A stretch of 47,728 nt of DNA from Brachionus koreanus (lineage: Eukaryota > Rotifera > Eurotatoria > Ploima > Brachionidae). The first letter of the stretch is position 1; each line of letters starts with the position of its first letter. Both the position numbers and the translations under genes were made by a program. Below are positions 44,357 through 47,728 of this stretch, piece after piece. Below the pieces are notes generated by a model. That model searched no databases, was not told the origin of the DNA, and saw only the letters and a program-made list of their open reading frames with translations. Location: contig PJRA01000182.1 of the NCBI GenBank assembly GCA_016987375.1, positions 111,064-158,791 of the forward strand, read 5' to 3'.

Positions 44357-44377
44357 AATGACACGGCTGGTAATTAA

Positions 44378-44936
44378 AGATAAAAAGCTATTCATTTGGG
44401 TCAAAAAAATCAAAAAAATTTTTTTCATTTTTCTCACCAAATAAAGATACTTTGGAATTCTAAATAGATATTTTGTATGTATAATGCATTTAAAAAGCGC
44501 ATAAATTGAATTTTTTTAAAAGCTTTTCCAAATTGAGTCCAAAAAATCAAAAAAAATTTTTTTGAATTTTTTATTTTTGTTAATTTGTGTGTTAATATAG
44601 CGTGAAATGCCAGAACAGTGATAGTGCACTGATTAAAATCAAAGCAAAGCAAATTAATAAAATAATTTTTTTTACATGAAAATAGAATAACATTTTTTTT
44701 TATCTGTTAGAAATAAACAATCTTAAATTTTGTCTAAATTTCAACATTTTATTTAATTAAAACACTTAAAAAAAAGAATCACTATATGAATTTTTATTTA
44801 GCTAATTAAATATTTTTCTCAAAGACAATGATTTGATTTATAAAAAAATTATTTAAACTTTATCGCCCTATTTTTTTTTCTAAATAAGTTTTACTTTCTA
44901 ATAAGCTTTTTTTCACTCTAATCAAATAAAATATTT
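44378..44936. other. Intergenic AT-rich stretch downstream of the U-box/vWA/Hint gene
   Basis: This holds the 3' flank of the minus-strand gene to the right. An AATAAA-like signal on the minus strand is hard to pick out among many A/T runs. No gene is seen. Confidence 0.45.
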
Positions 44937-47051
44937 TTAATTTGTTTTTATGTTAACCAGGTTTGTAACATTTCCTGATGAATCGCGAACAACATCAAAA
45001 TTTTCCATATCAATCAAGCCTTCAGTCCAACCGTTTAAACCTACTAAAGCATCAATACACTTTTTACTACCGTAAAATGAGTGATTTAGCACTTTATTTT
45101 GCTTATATCCATGGCCAAGAGTAATACAATTTAGTCCTTCTATATTAGCATAATGTTTTGTGTCTAAAACTAGATTGCAAACAGATATCGGTTTTGAATT
45201 TTCAACCAAAAATATTGAATGTGCTAAATTGTTTTGATTGTTTAATTTCTTTTTTAAATAAATTTCAAATGGAAATTGCCATTTTCCTTCAAAATACACA
45301 GGATGATACGGAGTGATCATTAAGTTATTTATTCTTATCAAATTTCCTTCATACTTTGACTTGACTAAGCAAACAATTTTGGCATCGTTATTTAGAACAT
45401 CTCCTTTTCTAAGTTGATCAACAGTTTTAATTTGGCCATTTTTTAATTTTATCGAACAACTTGATAAAATACAGCCGTTGTTACGGTCCATGATATTAGT
45501 CATATTTATTTGAGGACTGTCATGTACTGCATCGCCACTTGGCTTCGGAGGTGGTAATGTAACAAATATTTCTGTCAAAGTCTCTATCAATTGATCAAAG
45601 TTTTCTGTACGATACGATTTCATCGAAGGAGATTTAAAATTTATCGCTTGTTCGAACATATGAGCAAATTTAAACGAACGAACATAATGCTGTCCCCATG
45701 TGTTCCAATACTTTGAGCTCAAATAAATCTGTTCACTGTTTGGATCGGGTATATCGCTTTGCTTTACTTCAGCTAAAAATTCATCCAGCACAAATTTTGA
45801 ATAGAATTTTCTAAAATCAAGCTTAGTAAAACTGGGATCTGTTAAAATAGAGAGCATTGTGTATCTGCATTGTTGCAAGTCAAAATTTTGCCTATTTGAT
45901 TTGACGCGATTGCATTTTAATTCCACTTCTGTATCTAAAGTGCCAAGTTTAATTTTAAAATTATCAAGATTTGTATTTTTCTTCAAATTGATTAAAAAAT
46001 GATGTTGTTTTCCAGATTGAACAGTAGTAATTTTAGTACTATTTTTATCAAAGACAAACTCATGATCATTTTCTAATCTAATTTTAAGATTTTGAATCAA
46101 TGTTAAAAATGTGTTTGACATGAAATTAATGAATATTGTGCCAATCATTGATTGATCTGGAATAAAGCCGAATATTCCCTTTCCTTTTACTGCCAATCGG
46201 TCCAAACACAATGAAACTATTTCGTTAGAAAACCCGAATGTGTTTAACTGAACATCATCGGGTTTTTTAATATAATCAAATTTTTTTTCCAACATTTCAC
46301 TGCCTTCTGTATCTTGACCATCGGTCAGCAATATAACTGACTTTAAATTATTTTTTGGAGCCTTTTCAATCAACTTATATGCTTTTTGTAAGGCTGGTCC
46401 AGTTAATGTAGTTCTAAGAGGAGTTAGTTGATGAACAATTTGCTTAGCTAAGATTTTATTCTGTGAATTCATTGATAATAAATCTAACTCAAGCGCAACT
46501 TCGTCACTAAATGTAATCAAAGCTAGCTGATCTGATCCATTTAACGAAGTAATCATCACATTGAGAACATGCTTAACTAAATCTAAGCGTGTGAAAGCTT
46601 TGCCACCTTCTGAATTGCCTACTACAGCAGCCATAGAGCCTGATATATCTATGACACATACAAAAGTCACGGGGCGTCTCTTCTCGAAGCTAGGTATTTC
46701 CAGACATAAGTCAATACATTCATTGTTTGAGCTAACATTCGCTTTAATCAAAGACAAAATCGATTTATCTATTTCTATTTCATTTATCGAATCATCAGAT
46801 GCTAAATTTTCTAGACTGGTGCTTTCGAAATTCATGTCAAAATTATTGAATTTGTCGATAAGACTTTTCAACGCCCAATTTGTATACAAGTTATCGTCTA
46901 TATTCTTTCTACATGTTGGACAAGAAGACTTTTTCATTAACCAATGCGTCACATTATTGCGATTGAATGTGTGACCACAAGAAAGACTCACTGGATCGTC
47001 CATAATAGACTGGGAAATGGGACATAAAAATTCGGCAGGAATTTGCGACAT
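44937..47051 (-). CDS. U-box + von Willebrand A + Hint (hedgehog/intein-like) protein
   Basis: A single-exon 704-aa protein starting at the first ATG. Residues 5-70 are a U-box/RING-like domain (FLCPISQSIMDDPVSLSCGH, SCPTCRKNI), expected to recruit ubiquitin-conjugating enzymes. Residues 128-310 are a vWA domain with an intact metal site: D135-I-S137-G-S139, T217 and D244 (LLTDGQD). A linker domain of the kind found between vWA and Hint in this family spans about 340-515. A Hint domain runs from about C527 (NNGCILSSCS) with the block VDQLRKGDVL, the histidine H583 in LMITPYHPVYF and LNCITLGHG near 646. Related vWA-Hint proteins are known from protists and fungi; a fused U-box is seen in some. 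Whether the Hint part cleaves or splices cannot be decided from sequence. There is no signal peptide, so it is likely cytoplasmic. Confidence 0.9.
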   Translation of the reverse strand: MSQIPAEFLCPISQSIMDDPVSLSCGHTFNRNNVTHWLMKKSSCPTCRKNIDDNLYTNWALKSLIDKFNNFDMNFESTSLENLASDDSINEIEIDKSILSLIKANVSSNNECIDLCLEIPSFEKRRPVTFVCVIDISGSMAAVVGNSEGGKAFTRLDLVKHVLNVMITSLNGSDQLALITFSDEVALELDLLSMNSQNKILAKQIVHQLTPLRTTLTGPALQKAYKLIEKAPKNNLKSVILLTDGQDTEGSEMLEKKFDYIKKPDDVQLNTFGFSNEIVSLCLDRLAVKGKGIFGFIPDQSMIGTIFINFMSNTFLTLIQNLKIRLENDHEFVFDKNSTKITTVQSGKQHHFLINLKKNTNLDNFKIKLGTLDTEVELKCNRVKSNRQNFDLQQCRYTMLSILTDPSFTKLDFRKFYSKFVLDEFLAEVKQSDIPDPNSEQIYLSSKYWNTWGQHYVRSFKFAHMFEQAINFKSPSMKSYRTENFDQLIETLTEIFVTLPPPKPSGDAVHDSPQINMTNIMDRNNGCILSSCSIKLKNGQIKTVDQLRKGDVLNNDAKIVCLVKSKYEGNLIRINNLMITPYHPVYFEGKWQFPFEIYLKKKLNNQNNLAHSIFLVENSKPISVCNLVLDTKHYANIEGLNCITLGHGYKQNKVLNHSFYGSKKCIDALVGLNGWTEGLIDMENFDVVRDSSGNVTNLVNIKTN

Positions 47052-47470
47052 TTTTTGAATGTTAATTCTTTAAACTTTTTAAAATCAATATTAATTGAAA
47101 ATTTTTCTTTAAATTTTTATGGCAACAAAAAAATAGCTTAAAATCAAATTATTAATTTGCTTTAAAATAATCATAATTAATTAGATAGCTTAATCATTAC
47201 CAGGTATAAACTAATTTTTTTTTAAAAATGTTAGAAATTAGATTTTTTGTTGTCAAGACTTTTTAGAAAAATAAATAATTTTCTTAAAATCAATCTTGAC
47301 ATTTAATTTCTTTTTTAATTTAAAATTTAATAAAAATATTTCAGCTATAAATTTAATTGCTAAAGAATAAAAGATAAATTGGAATTTCATTATATAAAAA
47401 ATAAAGATTAAATAGTGGTCAACTAAATTGAGAAAAATATACATTATTTATCTAAATTAAATTTAAAACA
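47052..47470. other. Upstream region of the U-box/vWA/Hint gene
   Basis: About 420 bp of AT-rich DNA that should contain the promoter of the minus-strand gene. No TATA box can be told apart from the background, and no other gene is seen. Confidence 0.45.
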
Positions 47471-47475
47471 AAATT

Positions 47476-47728
47476 AAAAGCGTATATTAAAAGAGTCCAG
47501 AAGAGAATGCTAAAAATCATTGGTATTAGAGATAAGAAATTATTTAAAATCTAAGATGCAAACGAACGTATCGAGTCAATGTGTCTAAAAAAGTTTCTAA
47601 ATTGCTTGCCGATCCTTATAAATCTTTATCATAGAAGTATAAAAAATGTCGACCGCTCTAATTCTTTATTCGGGTTTAAAACAAAAAAAGCAAGAACAAA
47701 GATCTACAGGGATCTACATAAAACATAA
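47476..47728 (+). pseudogene. Decayed LINE reverse-transcriptase C-terminal region (runs off the right edge)
   Basis: Broken frames on the plus strand give RVQKRMLKIIG-like, then CLKKFLNCLPILINLYHRSI and SNSLFGFKTKKARTKIYRDL, typical of the end of the ORF of jockey/CR1-like LINEs. Several stops and shifts interrupt it. It is distinct from the fragments at 21.4 and 40.1 kb. Confidence 0.6.

Larger units (their letters stand above)
43757..44373. mobile_element. piggyBac-like non-autonomous element with TTAA target sites
   Basis: Both borders carry TTAA (43753-43756 and 44374-44377). The ends are inverted repeats, CTACCAGTCGTGCCA on the left and TTACCAGCCGTGTCA read inward from the right, 12 of 15 matching. 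Exact TTAA targets are the hallmark of piggyBac elements. Inside, 43934-44120 encodes an acidic peptide (DCFFDSSEDEFKQSDE) like the N-terminal part of piggyBac transposases, without start codon or catalytic domain. The right half is occupied by a foldback. Confidence 0.75.

Noticed and set aside
44143..44358. ORF within the foldback
   Set aside because: It is made from the inverted-repeat arms and has no protein character.
46561..46974. 137-codon plus-strand ORF
   Set aside because: It is antisense to the U-box and vWA domains of the real minus-strand gene.
1..47728. CRISPR arrays, operons and ribosome binding sites
   Set aside because: None seen; the window is eukaryotic with spliced genes.

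Overview
The window is very AT-rich (by eye about three quarters A+T) nuclear DNA of an animal. Genes are split by many short GT-AG introns, mostly 45-100 bp, and the families are metazoan: a POU homeodomain factor, SLC13 and SLC33 carriers, DBF4, a DOMON/cytochrome b561 reductase, a Ly6-like protein, a multi-LIM protein and a rhodopsin-like GPCR. Base composition, tiny introns, high transposon diversity and gene style suggest a small aquatic invertebrate, possibly a monogonont rotifer such as Brachionus. That placement is inference.

Layout. 1-6160 is gene-poor; it holds the 5' end of an acidic ORF on the minus strand at the left edge, then decayed sequence. 6161-8716 is an apparently intact Mutator-like (MULE) transposon with one 684-codon ORF and terminal regions built of a degenerate motif repeated every ~20 bp in inverted orientation. 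10250-13801 (minus) is a complete 11-exon SLC13 carrier with a sequence gap in its large intron. 14740-15857 (minus) is a divergent POU factor. 16156-20277 (minus) is a complete 5-exon DBF4-like gene whose 2.7-kb intron holds a small DNA transposon and an opposite-strand coiled-coil ORF. 21.3-21.6 kb has a LINE fragment between 26-bp direct repeats. 22.6-26.4 kb (minus) holds a Ly6-like secreted protein, an unknown 198-aa basic protein and a 10-exon DOMON/b561 reductase. 29.5-30.8 kb (plus) is a LIM-only protein; 32.8-33.8 kb (plus) a GPCR; 34.4-40.0 kb (plus) two tandem SLC33A1-like carriers, the first carrying a 1-kb hAT-like insertion in an intron. 41.6-42.8 kb (plus) is a cysteine-synthase-type PLP enzyme with a fungal-like signature. 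43.75-44.38 kb is a TTAA-flanked piggyBac-like element with a nested foldback. 44.9-47.05 kb (minus) encodes a U-box/vWA/Hint protein, and the right edge runs into a decayed LINE.

The host genes do not form one pathway. SLC13, SLC33 and the b561 reductase are membrane transport or redox proteins; DBF4 and POU are nuclear. The strongest points for follow-up are the phased 20-bp arrays at the MULE ends, the U-box/vWA/Hint protein, the POU protein with substituted DNA-contact residues, and the family of foldback and TIR elements that sit in host introns. All exon models were made by hand from reading frame, GT/AG sites and phase; for the multi-exon genes every exon length agrees with the intron phases.
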